From contig NZ_CP017147.1 of NCBI RefSeq assembly GCF_001741865.1, positions 3,773,001 to 3,837,000 of the forward strand: a DNA stretch of 64,000 nucleotides, read 5' to 3'. This DNA comes from Bosea vaviloviae (GTDB lineage: Bacteria; Pseudomonadota; Alphaproteobacteria; Rhizobiales; Beijerinckiaceae). Below the pieces are notes generated by a model. The model made no database searches. It saw nothing but the letters and a program-made list of their open reading frames with translations, and was not told where the DNA came from. A program made the translations under genes and the position numbers. This document shows positions 34,601 through 44,419 of the stretch, in pieces; the stretch's first letter is position 1; each line of letters begins with the position of its first letter.

Positions 34601-34732
34601 GTCGGCGGCCTGCTCGTCAGCCAGGTCCTGACCTTGTTCACGACGCCGGTGATCTATCTCTGGTTCGACCGCCTCGCGGTGCGTTTCGCCGGGCGCGAGC
34701 CCGGCATCAGCCCGGCACGAGAGACGAGCTAG
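31625..34732 (+). CDS. mdtB: RND multidrug efflux permease, MdtB type
   Basis: 1035 residues, matching MdtB. The first membrane helix follows [20 protein letters not shown], and the porter domain opens with [17 protein letters not shown]. The proton-relay helix 4 carries [13 protein letters not shown], with the paired aspartates needed for proton coupling. The two large periplasmic loops and 12 membrane helices are in the usual order. MdtB and MdtC are expected to form a mixed trimer. Upstream and downstream neighbours overlap or lie within four bases. Confidence 0.93.
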   Translation: MSPSRPFILRPVATTLLMVAIMLSGILAFRFLPVAALPEVDYPTIQVQTFYPGASPDVMTSSVTAPLEVQFGQMPNLNQMSSVSSGGASVITLQFGLNITLDVAEQEVQAAINAAGNLLPSDLPAPPIYAKVNPADAPILTLGLTSATMPLTQVQDFADTRLAQKISQLPGVGLVSISGGQRPAVRIRADIRKLAAYGLNIDDLRSTLGNANVNTPKGSFDGPLRASTINANDQIRTANGYRSLIVAYKNGAAVRLSDIGEVADGSENDKLGAWMNASPAIILNIQRQPGANVISVVEGIKALLPQLKASLPAAIDMAVLTDRTITIRASVRDVEYELTLAVILVVLVIFVFLRSTRATLIPSLSVPLSLVGTLGVMYLSGFSLNNLTLMALTISTGFVVDDAIVVIENISRYIEEGDTPLDASLRGSEQIGFTIISLTVSLIAVLIPLLFMGDVVGRLFREFAITLAVTILISAVVSLTLVPMACAKLLKAATETHENGFQRWSREAFDGIIAVYARMLNWVLDRQTLVLLVALATFGLTGLLYVVIPKGFFPLQDTGVIQAISEAPQSVSYAAMAKRQQALASEILKDRDVESLSSFIGVDGTNSTLNSGRILINLKPHEERTSNIAAVMQRLQERTASLPGITLYMQPVQDLTGEGTVSRMQYQFILQDASADQLAEWTPKLVDKLKELPQLADVASDISARGLAVFVDIDRDQAARFGITPATIDNALYDSFGQRIVSTIFTNSNQYRVILEADPQLQKSLRSLSAIHLPSSVGGGPVPLDVVARIREGTAPLQVSHLGQFPSATVSFNLAPGASLGEAVTAIKQAEAEIGLPESVVSSFQGAAQAFQSSLSNQIWLILAAIVTVYIVLGILYESFIHPLTILSTLPSAGIGALLALMAAGQELTIVAIIGIILLIGIVKKNAIMMIDFALDAERNEGKTPREAIYQACLLRFRPILMTTMAAVLGALPLMLGTGAGSELRHPLGISIVGGLLVSQVLTLFTTPVIYLWFDRLAVRFAGREPGISPARETS

Positions 34733-34735
34733 GCC

Positions 34736-37700
34736 ATGAGCCTGTCCAGCGTCTTCATCCGCCGCCCCGTCGCCACGACGCTGCTGACCTTCTGGCTCGC
34801 CGCGGCGGGCGCGGTCGCGTTCTTCCAGCTGCCGGTCTCGCCGCTGCCGGAGGTCGACTTCCCGACGATCTCGGTGCAGGCCTCATTGCCCGGCGGCAGC
34901 CCGCAGGATGTCGCGACGACGGTCGCGAGCCCGCTCGAACGCCATCTCGGGCAGATCGCCGACGTCTCGGAGATGACCTCGTCGAGCAGCGTCGGATCGG
35001 CGCGTATCACCCTGCAATTCGGGCTCAATCGCGACATCAACGGCGCGGCGCGCGACGTCCAGGCCGCGATCAATGCCGCCCGCGCCGACCTGCCGACGAG
35101 CCTGAGGGCCAATCCGACCTATCGCAAGGTCAATCCCGCCGACGCCCCGATCCTCATCCTCACCTTGACCTCGGACACGCTGACGCGCGGGGCGCTCTAC
35201 GACGCCGCATCGACCGTGCTGGCGCAGAAATTGTCGCAGGTCGAAGGCATCGGCGAGGCCGTCGTCGGCGGCGGCTCGTTGCCGGCGGTGCGCGTCGAGC
35301 TCATTCCCCAGGCGCTCTACAAATACGGCATCGGCCTGGAGGATGTCCGCGCCGCGATCGCCAGCGCCAATGCCCATAGCCCGAAGGGCGCGATCGATGT
35401 CGGCGATCGGCGCTATCAGATCTATGCCAGCGATCAGGCGGAGAAGGCGGCGCAATACAGATCATTGACGATCGCCTATCGCAACGGCGCCCCGGTGCGC
35501 CTCTCTGATGTCGGCGAGGTGGTGGATTCCGTCGAGAACCTGCGCAATTCGGGCCTCGCCAATGGCAAGCCCAGCGTTCTCGTCATCCTGTTCAGGCAGC
35601 CGAATGCGAACATCATCGGCGTGGTCGATCGTGTGAAGGCGCTGCTGCCGACCTTGCGTGCCTCGGTCTCGCCGGCGATCGACATTGAGCCGGCTGTCGA
35701 TCGATCGACGACGATCCGCGCCTCCCTGCACGATGTCGAGCGAACCCTGGTGATCGCGATCCTGCTCGTCATCGCGGTGGTTTTCCTCTTCCTGCGGGAC
35801 TGGCGCGCGACGCTGGTTCCGATCGTTGCCGTCTCGGTGTCGCTGATCGCGACATTCGCGGCCATGTGGCTGATGGGCTACAGCCTCAACAACCTGTCGC
35901 TGATGGCGCTCACCGTCGCGACCGGCTTCGTCGTCGACGACTGCATCGTGGTGCTGGAGAACATCACGCGCCATATCGAGGACGGCATGGCGCCGCGCGA
36001 CGCCGCCCTCAAGGGCGCCCAGGAGGTCGGCTTCACCGTTTTGTCGATGAGCGTGTCGCTCGTCGCCGTCTTCATCCCCATCCTGCTGATGGGCGGCATC
36101 GTCGGTCGCCTGTTCCGCGAATTCGCGATGACGACCTCGCTGGCGATCATGATCTCGCTGGCGATCTCGCTGGCAACGACGCCGATGATGTGCGCGGTGC
36201 TACTGCGCAAGCAGACTGGCGAGCGCCATGGGCGGCTCTATCGCGGCAGCGAGCGGGTCTTCGAATGGATGCTCGACGGCTACCGGAGCAGCCTCTCCTT
36301 GGCGCTGCGCCATCCCCGCGCGATCATGCTGATTTTCGCCTCGGTCGTAGGCCTGAACGTCTATCTCTACGACATCATCCCGAAGGGCTTCTTTCCGCAG
36401 CAGGACACCGGGCGGATCGTCGGTGCGATCCAGGCCGACCAGAGCATCTCCTTCCAGCTCATGCAGCAGAAGCTCGCGCAGTTCGTCTCCATCGTCAGGC
36501 AGGATCCGGCGGTTGACACCACCGTCGGCTTCACCGGCGGCGGGCAGACCAATTCCGGCAATGTCTTCATGTCGCTGAAGCCCATGGCCGAGCGCAAGAT
36601 CTCGGCCGATCAGGTGATCGCCCGCCTACGGCGGGAGCTTTCGGCCGTGCCCGGCGCGACCCTGTTCCTGCAAGCCGTGCAGGATATCCGCGTCGGTGGC
36701 CGCGCCGGCAACGCGCAATATCAATACACGCTGCAGGGCTCGACCCTCGAAGAGCTCTATGAATGGGCCCCGAAGATCACGGCCGCGCTGCAGGGCCAGC
36801 CCAACCTTGCCGACGTCAACAGCGACCAGCAGAACAAGGGGCTGCAATCCAACCTGGTCGTCGACCGCGACACGGCTGCCCGCCTGGGCATCTCGATGAG
36901 CCAGATCAACAACACGCTCTATGACGCCTTCGGCCAGCGCCAGGTCTCGACGATCTTCGTCGCCCGCAACCAGTATCATGTGATCATGGAGGTCGCGCCG
37001 CGCTTCTGGCAGAATCCGGAGACGCTGAAGAACGTCTTTATCAGCACCTCCGGCGGGTCGGTCGGCGGTTCGCTGGCGACCAATGCGGTCTCGGGAACGG
37101 TGGCAGGGCCGGGGCAATCGGCCTCGGCGAACTCCGCCAGCGCCAATGCCGCCCGCAACCTCGCGACGAATTCCATCGGCCAGACTGGGCGCGGCACCGC
37201 CTCGAGCGGCTCGGCCGTCAGCACCTCCAGCGAAACCATGGTGCCGCTATCGACGCTGGCGCGGTTCGAGCAGGGCTCGACCCCCTTGTCCGTGAACCAT
37301 CAGGGCCTGTTCGTCGCCAGCACCATCTCGTTCAACCTGCCGCCGAACGTCCCGCTGAGCGCGGCGGTCGAGACGATCGACGCGACGATGAACCGTATCG
37401 GCGTGCCCGCCACGATCCGGGGCAGCTTCCAGGGTACGGCCCGGGCCTTCCAGGATTCGCTGAGCAACCAGCCTTATCTCATCCTCGCCGCCCTGATCAC
37501 GATCTATCTCGTGCTCGGCGTGCTCTATGAGAGCTATGTTCACCCGCTGACGATCCTCTCGACCTTGCCGTCGGCCGGCGTGGGAGCCTTGCTCGCCTTG
37601 ATGGCGTTCAACACGGAGTTCAGCATCATGGCGCTGATCGGCGTCATCCTGCTGATCGGCATCGTCAAGAAGAACGCGATCATGATGATCGACTTCGCGC

Positions 37701-38014
37701 TCGACGCTCAGCGCACCCGCGGCCTGTCCGCGTTCGATGCGATCCATGAAGCCTGCCTGCTGCGCTTCCGGCCGATCATGATGACGACCATGGCGGCCAT
37801 GCTCGGCGCCTTGCCGCTCGCGATCGGCCTGGGGGAGGGCAGCGAGCTCAGGCAGCCGCTCGGCATCGCGATCGTCGGCGGTCTCATCCTGAGCCAAGTC
37901 CTGACGCTCTATACGACGCCGGTGATCTATCTCTACGCCGACAGGTTCCGCGCCTGGTGCCAGCGCCTTAAAGGCGGCAGCAAAACGCCGGCTTCACCCG
38001 GTGCTGCCTCATGA
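34736..38014 (+). CDS. mdtC: RND multidrug efflux permease, MdtC type, with a low-complexity insertion
   Basis: 1092 residues, about 65 longer than the usual MdtC near 1025. Family features are intact: [19 protein letters not shown] at the start, [13 protein letters not shown] in helix 4, and [20 protein letters not shown] near the end. The extra length is an Ala/Ser/Asn/Gly-rich stretch at about residues 765-835 ([13 protein letters not shown] through [10 protein letters not shown]) in the second periplasmic loop, close to where the loop meets the adaptor. It starts three bases after mdtB. The cysteine next to the relay aspartates (VDDCIVV) follows MdtC. Confidence 0.92.
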   Translation: MSLSSVFIRRPVATTLLTFWLAAAGAVAFFQLPVSPLPEVDFPTISVQASLPGGSPQDVATTVASPLERHLGQIADVSEMTSSSSVGSARITLQFGLNRDINGAARDVQAAINAARADLPTSLRANPTYRKVNPADAPILILTLTSDTLTRGALYDAASTVLAQKLSQVEGIGEAVVGGGSLPAVRVELIPQALYKYGIGLEDVRAAIASANAHSPKGAIDVGDRRYQIYASDQAEKAAQYRSLTIAYRNGAPVRLSDVGEVVDSVENLRNSGLANGKPSVLVILFRQPNANIIGVVDRVKALLPTLRASVSPAIDIEPAVDRSTTIRASLHDVERTLVIAILLVIAVVFLFLRDWRATLVPIVAVSVSLIATFAAMWLMGYSLNNLSLMALTVATGFVVDDCIVVLENITRHIEDGMAPRDAALKGAQEVGFTVLSMSVSLVAVFIPILLMGGIVGRLFREFAMTTSLAIMISLAISLATTPMMCAVLLRKQTGERHGRLYRGSERVFEWMLDGYRSSLSLALRHPRAIMLIFASVVGLNVYLYDIIPKGFFPQQDTGRIVGAIQADQSISFQLMQQKLAQFVSIVRQDPAVDTTVGFTGGGQTNSGNVFMSLKPMAERKISADQVIARLRRELSAVPGATLFLQAVQDIRVGGRAGNAQYQYTLQGSTLEELYEWAPKITAALQGQPNLADVNSDQQNKGLQSNLVVDRDTAARLGISMSQINNTLYDAFGQRQVSTIFVARNQYHVIMEVAPRFWQNPETLKNVFISTSGGSVGGSLATNAVSGTVAGPGQSASANSASANAARNLATNSIGQTGRGTASSGSAVSTSSETMVPLSTLARFEQGSTPLSVNHQGLFVASTISFNLPPNVPLSAAVETIDATMNRIGVPATIRGSFQGTARAFQDSLSNQPYLILAALITIYLVLGVLYESYVHPLTILSTLPSAGVGALLALMAFNTEFSIMALIGVILLIGIVKKNAIMMIDFALDAQRTRGLSAFDAIHEACLLRFRPIMMTTMAAMLGALPLAIGLGEGSELRQPLGIAIVGGLILSQVLTLYTTPVIYLYADRFRAWCQRLKGGSKTPASPGAAS

Positions 38015-38188
38015 GCGAGGCTTCTTTCCAGGCAAGGCAAGATTTTCAGGGACGGCAAGACTTGCAGGATCGGCAAGAGGGCTGCTTGCGGCCGGCCGAA
38101 TGCTGTACGAAGACGATGATCGAACCCGAACCTTGCGGCCGAGAGCGGCATTCTGGTGCGGCGGACGCAAGTGCGGGCGAGGTGCGGA

Positions 38189-39673
38189 ATGCGTGATGGT
38201 GTTGCGTTCGGGCGGGCTGCTTCCGCTCCGAAGATCGGCGTCATGCCTGGCCTCGCGCCGTTGGCCGCACTCATCCTGATCGGGATGGGGCTGTCCGGCT
38301 GCATCCTCGGGAGCGAGCGGCCCGCCACCAATCTCGAAGTGCCGGCAAGCTATCGCGAGGCGCCGCGCGCGCCCGGCAGCGCCGTGCCGGCGCTCGACTG
38401 GTGGCGCGGCTTTCGCTCGACGGAGCTGACGCGCCTGATCGAAACGGCACAAGCCGCCAATCTCGATATCGCCGTGGCCGTGGCCCAGATCCTCCAGGCC
38501 GATGCGCAGGCCGGGATTGCGGGCGCTCCCCTGCTGCCCACGCTGACGGGGAGCGGAACCGCCGAGCGGCTGCGCTCGGCAACGTCGTCGAGCAGTAGCA
38601 GCAGCGCAGGCTCGCGCTCGACCTCGCAGTTCAACGCCGGCCTCACGGCGAGCTACATGATCGATTTCTGGGGCAAGAACCGCGCGACGCTCTATGCGGC
38701 GGAGGAGAGCGCGACCGCGGCACGCTACAATCGCGACGTGGTGGCGCTGACCGCGACCGCGACCGTCGCCAACACCTATTTCGAGCTCCTGACGGCGCAG
38801 GACCGCCTCCGCATCGCGCGCCGCAACGCGGCCTCGGCCGAGCGCATCCTGGTCCTGATCAAGCAGCAATTCACCGCGGGAACCGCATCGCAGCTCGAAG
38901 TGTCGCAGCAGGAGACCTTGGTTGCGACCCAGCGCGCCTCGATTCCTCCGCTGGAAATCACCTTGCGCCAGAACAGCGCCACGCTGGCCTTGCTGGTCGC
39001 CCGGGCGCCTGCGAAGTTCACGGTGACTGGCGGAAGCCTCGCCAGTCTCGCGGTTCCGCGCGTCACGCCGGGCATTCCCTCGGAGCTCTTGCGGCAGCGG
39101 CCTGACATCATGCAGGCGGAGGCGCAGCTTGCAGGCTCCAATTTCAGCGTCGAGTCGGCGCGCGCCGCCTTCTTCCCGCAGATCCAGCTGACGGCCGATA
39201 CCGGCTTCCAGAGCAAGGCCTTGTCGTCGCTGTTTGGACCCGGCGCGTGGTACTACACCCTCGCGGCGAGCCTGACCCAGCCGATCCTCGACGGCAATCT
39301 GTTGAAGAGCCAGCTGGAGCAGGCGCAAGGGGTCCAGCTCGAAAATCTGCAAGCCTACCGCAAGGCGGTCCTGTCGGCCTTCACCGATGTCGAGAAGGCC
39401 CTCGTCGCGCTTCAGCAGACGAGCTTGCAGGAGCGTTTGCAGAGCGAGGTCGTCGCCAGCTCGCGCCGGGCCTTCGAGGTGGCGGAAACCCAGCTGCGCG
39501 GCGGCACCGTCAACCTGGTCAGCGTGCTTCAGGTCCAGCAGACCTTCTTCACGGCCGAGGACAACTTGGCGCAGGTCCGCCTGACGCGCTTCCAGGCGGC
39601 GGCGAGCCTGTTCCAGGCCCTGGGCGGTGGCTGGACGCGGACCCCAAGGCCTGCGGAGCCGAGGCGGTTCTGA
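38189..39673 (+). CDS. NodT-family outer-membrane efflux lipoprotein (TolC-like)
   Basis: 494 residues from ATG 38189 (GAGGTG just upstream). ATG 38243 would give a tidy 20-residue lipoprotein signal ending in the lipobox LSGC, so either start is possible. The mature protein has DWWRGFRSTELTRLIETA and two coiled efflux repeats, including LRQRPDIMQAEAQLAG, that form the TolC trimer barrel and tunnel. With MdtABC it makes a complete tripartite pump. The 174 bases after mdtC contain only GGCAAGA-type short repeats and a small overlapping frame that shows no family features. Confidence 0.9.
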   Translation: MRDGVAFGRAASAPKIGVMPGLAPLAALILIGMGLSGCILGSERPATNLEVPASYREAPRAPGSAVPALDWWRGFRSTELTRLIETAQAANLDIAVAVAQILQADAQAGIAGAPLLPTLTGSGTAERLRSATSSSSSSSAGSRSTSQFNAGLTASYMIDFWGKNRATLYAAEESATAARYNRDVVALTATATVANTYFELLTAQDRLRIARRNAASAERILVLIKQQFTAGTASQLEVSQQETLVATQRASIPPLEITLRQNSATLALLVARAPAKFTVTGGSLASLAVPRVTPGIPSELLRQRPDIMQAEAQLAGSNFSVESARAAFFPQIQLTADTGFQSKALSSLFGPGAWYYTLAASLTQPILDGNLLKSQLEQAQGVQLENLQAYRKAVLSAFTDVEKALVALQQTSLQERLQSEVVASSRRAFEVAETQLRGGTVNLVSVLQVQQTFFTAEDNLAQVRLTRFQAAASLFQALGGGWTRTPRPAEPRRF

Positions 39674-39730
39674 ACGTCACGGCTTCAAACCGGGCCGCGC
39701 GCGACGCGCCAGGCCGGCATGTTATGATCT

Positions 39731-39744
39731 ATGTGTGAACACAT
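39731..39744. promoter_or_regulatory. Palindrome upstream of the small secreted protein
   Basis: ATGTGT-GA-ACACAT is a perfect 6-bp inverted repeat that begins 189 bases before the start at 39920. It is a possible operator or the end of a degraded element. Nothing else in the 39674-39919 spacer is recognisable. Confidence 0.3.
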
Positions 39745-39919
39745 GGCGGAAGTGATTGTTCCGGCATGCATTTTCGCCGTTCTCAACGAATTGAAACGCC
39801 GGCGGCGCAGCCCATCTCTTGGGATGAGGAACGCTGCGGCGCTGGGGCTTCGGTCGGAGATACCGATAGGGGCCGAGATTGCGCATTCGTTCAGGCGTTC
39901 CCTTTTTGGAGGTAACGTC

Positions 39920-40189
39920 ATGCGTGGTTTCATCATTGCCGCGGGCTTCGCCGCCCTGTCCTTCATGACGCCGGCGCAAGCCAGCGCGCCTTGGGAAGCG
40001 GCCTGCGCCTACAAGATGCCTTCGGGCATTCCCGGACAAGGCTGGACCAACATCGCCGATGACTGCACGCGGCTGGTGTTCTGCCAGAAGATGGAGAATC
40101 AAGGCGCCGCGGATCTCTCCCAGATGGGCTGCTTCGGCTTTACGCCGGAACTGACTATGCCGAGCAAGCACGGGCGCAGCCACGGCTGA
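39920..40189 (+). CDS. Small secreted cysteine-containing protein of unknown function
   Basis: 89 residues from ATG 39920 with GGAGGT six bases upstream, which decides against the longer frame from 39731. A signal peptide (FIIAAGFAALSFMTPAQASA) is followed by a roughly 66-residue mature part with four cysteines (ACAYK, DDCTR, VFCQK, MGCFG). These could form two periplasmic disulfides. No family is recognised. A broken gene for another small secreted Cys-containing protein lies on the opposite strand at 40312. Confidence 0.7.
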   Translation: MRGFIIAAGFAALSFMTPAQASAPWEAACAYKMPSGIPGQGWTNIADDCTRLVFCQKMENQGAADLSQMGCFGFTPELTMPSKHGRSHG

Positions 40190-40268
40190 ACGTTGCCGTG
40201 CATCTCGATTAGCCTGTCCGGGTTGAGCTCCACGGGCTTTCCAGATCGATGCAAAATCAAGGTCCTGC

Positions 40269-40303
40269 AGCATCAGACCGAATACGATCTTTGGCCTGAT
40301 GCT
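40269..40303. repeat. Palindromic intergenic element
   Basis: AGCATCAGACCGAA (40269-40282) pairs with TTTGGCCTGATGCT (40290-40303) with two wobble positions around a 7-base loop. It lies between convergent genes, so it may serve as a bidirectional terminator. It resembles the dispersed palindromes of this genome group. Confidence 0.55.
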
Positions 40304-40311
40304 GTGCCGGC

Positions 40312-40616
40312 TTACTTTTTCCCATTTTCGATGCACTGGAGATGGCGGGCGTAAGAGCCCGCGCCGGTGTCGGCGTCATAGGCGACGTTGTGACATTCGG
40401 TCTTGCGCGTCGCCGAGGTGGAGGCCCAGATTTTCTCGAGCTTCGAATAGGCGGCGGATTCCTTCTCGCCGCATTTCATGTCTTTTTCGAAGTCTCCGCC
40501 GGAAAGTTTTCGGCAAAATGTATCATAATTATATATATCGGGAGAGCCTGGGCATGTACATTGCTCGTAGTCAGGCTGGTGAAAACAATGACAGATAGCA
40601 TTGCTATAAAAGGCAT
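40312..40616 (-). pseudogene. Frameshifted gene for a small secreted Cys-containing protein
   Basis: From ATG 40616 a signal peptide is read (MPFIAMLSVIVFTSLTTSNVHAQA), but that frame stops at 40476. In the neighbouring frame the mature part is coherent: CPGSPDIYNYDTFCRKLSGG, then DMKCGEKESAAYSKLEKI, TECHNVAYD and LQCIENGKK before the stop at 40312. One inserted or deleted base near the signal cleavage site (about 40540-40550) would join them. The protein would have about 100 residues with five cysteines. The 5' part is AT-rich compared with its neighbours. A sequencing error is possible. Confidence 0.6.
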
Positions 40617-40880
40617 TTTATTCAAGATAGGCTCCCAAAGAATGATCTGAAAGCATGAAAACATCTTGCGATGTGGCTTTCAGAGGGGCGTTATCCGAGG
40701 GATAAAACCGTGTCAAGCTTGGCGTTGTTTGCAGAATATGAAGGACATGGCGAGATCAAAAGGGGGCGAGCTCGGAGGCGAACTTCGCCACGCGTTCCGG
40801 CGCGCCTGGCATGACGCCCGCGAGCTTTCCAGGCGGATGTCCGACCGGGTCGAGCATCCGCCTGGAGACTTTCAGTTGCT

Positions 40881-42380
40881 TCAAGCCTTCGGCAGCGGGA
40901 AGGCCATGAACAGCGCGCCCTGCGCGGTCTTGATCTTGAGCAGGACGGCCTTCTTGCCGTCCTGAGCGGCGCTCGCAATGCCGGCCTTGACCTCCGCCGG
41001 CTGAGTGACGCTCCTGCCGGCGACCTCGAGGATCACGTCGCCCTTGCTCAGTCCCTTGCTCGCGGCCGGGCCGTTGGGGTCGACGCGCGTGATCATGACG
41101 CCTTGCCCGGCGGCACCATGGGATGGCTTGGCCGGAGCGAGCAGGACGCCGAGGACCGAGGCGCCGCCATGCGGCTCCTCGACGGTTTCAGCGACCTTCT
41201 CGGTCTTCAGCGGGGCGAGCGCCACGTTCAGGGCCAGCTCCTTGCCGGAGCGCAGAACGGCGATCTCCGCCTTGTCGCCTGGCTTCAGCGCACCGACACG
41301 GCGCGTCAGGTCGCGATCGTCCTTGACGGGCTGGCCGTTGAGCTTGGTGATGACGTCGCCCGATTTGACCCCGGCATCCGCCGCCGGCGTGCCGGGCAGG
41401 GCGCCGTCGACCAGCGCTCCCGAGGCGTCGTCGAGGCCGAGGCTGTCGGCGATGTCGCGCGTCACCGGCTGGATCTGCACGCCGAGATAGCCACGCTGAA
41501 CGGCGCCGCCCTGTTGAAGAGCTGCGACGACCGTCGAGACCGTGTCGGCGGGAATGGCGAAGGCCAGGCCGACGCTGCCCCCGGACGGTGAATAGATCGC
41601 GGTGTTGACGCCGACGACCTCGCCCTTGAGGTTGAAGGTCGGTCCGCCGGAATTGCCCTTGTTGATCGGGGCATCGATCTGCAGGAAATCGTCATAGGGG
41701 CCGTTGCCGATGTCGCGGCCGCGCGCGGAGACGATTCCGGAGGTGACGGTGCCGCCGAGCCCGAACGGGTTGCCGATCGCCACGACCCAGTCGCCGACCT
41801 TCGGCGTGTCCCTCGCCAGCGAGACATAAGGATAGTCACCCGGCGCGAGCACCTTCAGCAGCGCGAGATCGGTCTTCGGATCGGTGCCGATGACCTTGGC
41901 CTCGAGCACCTTGCCGTCTTCCGTCGTGACGGTGACGACCTTGCCGTGCTCGACGACATGGTTGTTGGTGACGACATAGCCATCCGCCGAGACGAAGAAG
42001 CCGGAGCCCTGCGCCATGCCTTGCCGGGGCGGCTGCCGTTGCTGCGCGCCGCCATTCTTTTCGAGGCGCTTGAACAGCTCCTTGAGCTGAGGCGGCAGCT
42101 TGTCGAGCTCGTGGGAGACCTCGCTTCCACTGTCGGACATGTTCTCGATCAGGACCCGCACCGAGACCACGGCGGGCTTCACGCGCTCGACCACGGGGGA
42201 GAAGGACGGCACCGCCTGCGCCTGCAGGTCCGAGGTCACGACCGCTGCGGCGCGCGCTGGATTGGTATAGGCGATCATCGCGCCGCCGACGGTGCCCGAG
42301 GCGACCAGCGCCAGGGCGGCAACCGAAGCGAACAGGCGCCGGCGACGCCGATTGGGGAAAGGCTCAGCCAGATCCGACAT
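40881..42380 (-). CDS. degP: Periplasmic serine endoprotease, Do/DegP family
   Basis: 499 residues. A signal/anchor segment is at about 15-45. The protease domain has His141 (TNNHVVEH), Asp171 (KTDLALLKV) and Ser244 (NKGNSGGPTFNL). Two PDZ domains follow (RGYLGVQIQPVTRDIADSLG and GVMITRVDPNGPAASKGLSK). It degrades or refolds damaged periplasmic and outer-membrane proteins. It is transcribed alone. Its 202-base upstream spacer contains a GC-rich CGGCGGCGGCCGGATTCCGCCGC stem but no clear RpoE-type promoter that I can call. Confidence 0.93.
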   Translation of the reverse strand: MSDLAEPFPNRRRRRLFASVAALALVASGTVGGAMIAYTNPARAAAVVTSDLQAQAVPSFSPVVERVKPAVVSVRVLIENMSDSGSEVSHELDKLPPQLKELFKRLEKNGGAQQRQPPRQGMAQGSGFFVSADGYVVTNNHVVEHGKVVTVTTEDGKVLEAKVIGTDPKTDLALLKVLAPGDYPYVSLARDTPKVGDWVVAIGNPFGLGGTVTSGIVSARGRDIGNGPYDDFLQIDAPINKGNSGGPTFNLKGEVVGVNTAIYSPSGGSVGLAFAIPADTVSTVVAALQQGGAVQRGYLGVQIQPVTRDIADSLGLDDASGALVDGALPGTPAADAGVKSGDVITKLNGQPVKDDRDLTRRVGALKPGDKAEIAVLRSGKELALNVALAPLKTEKVAETVEEPHGGASVLGVLLAPAKPSHGAAGQGVMITRVDPNGPAASKGLSKGDVILEVAGRSVTQPAEVKAGIASAAQDGKKAVLLKIKTAQGALFMAFPLPKA

Positions 42381-42582
42381 CGGAACACTCCGTTGGCCAG
42401 GCCGCCCATATGCGGCCCACCCTCGAAGGCTAAGCCTTCCGAGGTGCAGGCGATCTCACCGGCGCATTACGGTTCTTTCACGTTGCGGCGGCGGCCGGAT
42501 TCCGCCGCTCTCCAGCTGAAGTTCCGTACGGCCCTGCCTATGAGGGCGGCCAAGGCCTCTCTGACGGTGCCTGGGCGAACAG

Positions 42583-43299
42583 CTAGTCGCCGCCACCGCC
42601 GCCGCAGCCGCCGCCATCGCCTCCACCGCTGTCACTGCCGCTGTCGGTATCCGACCCGCTGCTACGGCTGCTGTCGCTGAGGCCGTCCGTCCCACCGTCG
42701 TAGGAGCTGTCGGAAAAGTCGCCGCCGCATTGCGAACCGGCGTCGCCGTTGCGGCGCAGCTGCGCGCAATCGGGATAGTAGCGATAGCCGCCCGGAATGT
42801 TCAGCTTCACGTCCAGCGCGAAGAGCAGCGGCAGTCGCGACGGGTTCGTGGGATTGATGCCATCCTCGCGGCAGCACAGGAGCCAGACACGGCGCAGGCC
42901 GGTATTGTCCCGCTTACGGCCCTCAGCCAGAGCGACCGCCGGCGTATGGTGCAGAAACCCGCCAAAAGCCTGACGGCAGAAATCCTGATAGGCGCGGGTG
43001 TAGAGGATGAACTCGTGCCACAGATCGTCCGCCACCTGCGAGGGCATGGCGACATGAAGCTGCCCGCTGTTGAGATAGGCGAGAAAGAATTGCCGCAGGC
43101 CTTGGGCGACGAGGGCCGTCTCCTTGCGGGTAAAGCTGGGGTGATGGGCTGCGAGCTTGTCGAGCAGGCCTGGCGGCCAGCTGTAGTTGCGAATGAACTC
43201 GGCCCGCTGCAGGCGGCGATGGGCTGGCCAGATCACCAGCCCGACAACCAGAACGCCGCCCAGCGCCAGGCTCAGCGCGCCACTCAACCAAGCTGTCAT
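42583..43299 (-). CDS. Membrane protein with glycine-rich-domain (GRDP/DUF1399-like) fold and Ser/Gly/Asp tail
   Basis: 238 residues from ATG 43299, chosen because GGGGGAG lies five bases upstream; the frame can extend to GTG 43317. Residues 4-26 are a membrane anchor (LSGALSLALGGVLVVGLVIW). The middle has VADDLWHEFILYTRAYQDFC, the conserved core of glycine-rich-domain-containing proteins. The last 45 residues are low complexity (SSGSDTDSGSDSGGGD) and end in CGGGGGD. Such C-terminal Gly runs often occur in secreted or surface-related small operons, but the role here is unknown. Confidence 0.65.
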   Translation of the reverse strand: MTAWLSGALSLALGGVLVVGLVIWPAHRRLQRAEFIRNYSWPPGLLDKLAAHHPSFTRKETALVAQGLRQFFLAYLNSGQLHVAMPSQVADDLWHEFILYTRAYQDFCRQAFGGFLHHTPAVALAEGRKRDNTGLRRVWLLCCREDGINPTNPSRLPLLFALDVKLNIPGGYRYYPDCAQLRRNGDAGSQCGGDFSDSSYDGGTDGLSDSSRSSGSDTDSGSDSGGGDGGGCGGGGGD

Positions 43300-43394
43300 C
43301 ATCGCTCCCCCCGCCACGACCCGCCGCGGGAGATCAGATCACGAGTGCAGGGTTGATGCATCCCCATACGGCAGGCAGCGGCTGCCGATCCTTA

Positions 43395-43562
43395 TCAGTC
43401 CGGCGCGATCTTCGTCGGGTCGAAACGCTTCTTCAGCCCGTCCCAGCAATCGATGTCGTTGGTCTGCAAGGTCGCGGGCTTGGAGGCGAACTGCGTCAGC
43501 TTCTGCGGGAAGCTGCGCTCGAACGTGAAGGCCGGCGTATTGGTGAGCTTGACCGGCTTCTG
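43395..43562 (-). pseudogene. Orphan C-terminal gene fragment truncated at a dispersed repeat
   Basis: The minus strand reads about 55 residues (KPVKLTNTPAFTFERSFPQK, then TQFASKPATLQTNDIDCWDG and LKKRFDPTKIAPD) to a TGA at 43395. It has coding-like codon use with strong GC third positions. Immediately upstream, at 43562, an in-frame TAG belonging to the repeat begins, and no start codon exists. It is the remaining tail of a gene whose 5' part was replaced by the repeat. I do not recognise the family. Confidence 0.55.
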
Positions 43563-43670
43563 CTAGAGCATTTTCGAGCGAAGTGGACACCGGTTCGCGT
43601 GAAGACAATGCGATAAAACAAGGAGGTAGAGCATTCCCGCGATTCGGAGAAACGCGGAAATGCTCTAGGC
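43562..43670. repeat. RIME-like dispersed repeat, copy 2
   Basis: It starts and ends with CTAGAGCATT-like inverted termini (CTAGAGCATT at 43563; AATGCTCTAG at 43660). The core TTTCGAGCGAAGTGGACACC and GGTTCGCGTGAAGACAATGCG matches the element at 29353-29472. The right half folds as AGAGCATTCCCGCG..CGCGGAAATGCTCT. It is inserted 15 bases before the PxpB start and directly at the end of a gene fragment. Confidence 0.78.
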
Positions 43671-43684
43671 ATTGCGAGAAACGG

Positions 43685-44419
43685 ATGACGATCGAGACCT
43701 TGCCCCGTCCCCGCCTGCTGCGCTGCGGCGATGCCGCCATCTCGGTCGAATTCGGGGATGCGATCGATCCCACGGTCAATGCGCGCGTGCTGGCGCTCGA
43801 TGCGGCGCTCTCCGCCGAGCCGCAGCCCGGCCTGCTTGAGACCGTGCCGACCTATTGCTCGCTGCTGATCCATCTCGATCCGCTCAGCACCGATTTCCGA
43901 GCCTTGTCGGAGCGCATTCTCGCTCTCAGCGAGAGGCCGGTCGCGGCAGGTGGCAAGGTGCGGCGCTGGCGCGTACCGGTCGTCTATGGCGGCGATTTCG
44001 GCATGGACCTCGACGATCTGGCGGCGCGCCATGGCATCAGTGGGGAGGCGCTGGTCGCACGCCACGCGGCCGCGACCTATGTCGTCGCGATGATCGGCTT
44101 CATGCCGGGCTTTGCCTATCTCAGCGGGCTCGATCCGGCGCTCGCCACCCCACGCCGGCTCGAACCGCGCATGAAGACGCCGGCGCAGTCGGTCTCCATC
44201 GGCGGGGCGCAGGGCGCGATCTCCACCGTCGAGGGGCCAAGCGGCTGGCATATGATCGGCCGAACGCCGGCGCGCGGCTTCATGCCGGGACGCGATCCGG
44301 TCTTCACCTACGCGCCGGGCGACGAGATTCGCTTCGAGCGGATTGCTCCCGGCGAATGGGCCGGGCTCGATGCGCTGGCGGCCTCCGGAGCTTCCGTCGC
44401 CCGCTGCGAGGCGCCATGA
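43685..44419 (+). CDS. pxpB: 5-oxoprolinase subunit PxpB (KipI family)
   Basis: 244 residues from ATG 43685; the frame runs back into the repeat and was not extended. It has the allophanate hydrolase subunit 1 pattern: CGDAAISVEFGDAID, MIGFMPGFAYLSGLD, SIGGAQGAIST and TPARGFMPGRDP. With PxpA and PxpC it cleaves 5-oxoproline to glutamate using ATP. It overlaps pxpC by four bases. The promoter must lie within or before the adjacent repeat, which could therefore affect expression. Confidence 0.92.
   Translation: MTIETLPRPRLLRCGDAAISVEFGDAIDPTVNARVLALDAALSAEPQPGLLETVPTYCSLLIHLDPLSTDFRALSERILALSERPVAAGGKVRRWRVPVVYGGDFGMDLDDLAARHGISGEALVARHAAATYVVAMIGFMPGFAYLSGLDPALATPRRLEPRMKTPAQSVSIGGAQGAISTVEGPSGWHMIGRTPARGFMPGRDPVFTYAPGDEIRFERIAPGEWAGLDALAASGASVARCEAP

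Noticed and set aside
38011..38196. A 61-codon frame overlapping the mdtC stop codon
   Set aside because: ATGA overlap is suggestive, but the translation (repeated QARQDFQGRQ-like pattern) reflects a short GGCAAGA DNA repeat and has no family features.
40738..40965. Short plus-strand frame (KDMARSKGGELGGELRHAF) before and across the degP end
   Set aside because: It has no clear ribosome-binding site, overlaps the degP 3' end and has no recognisable features.
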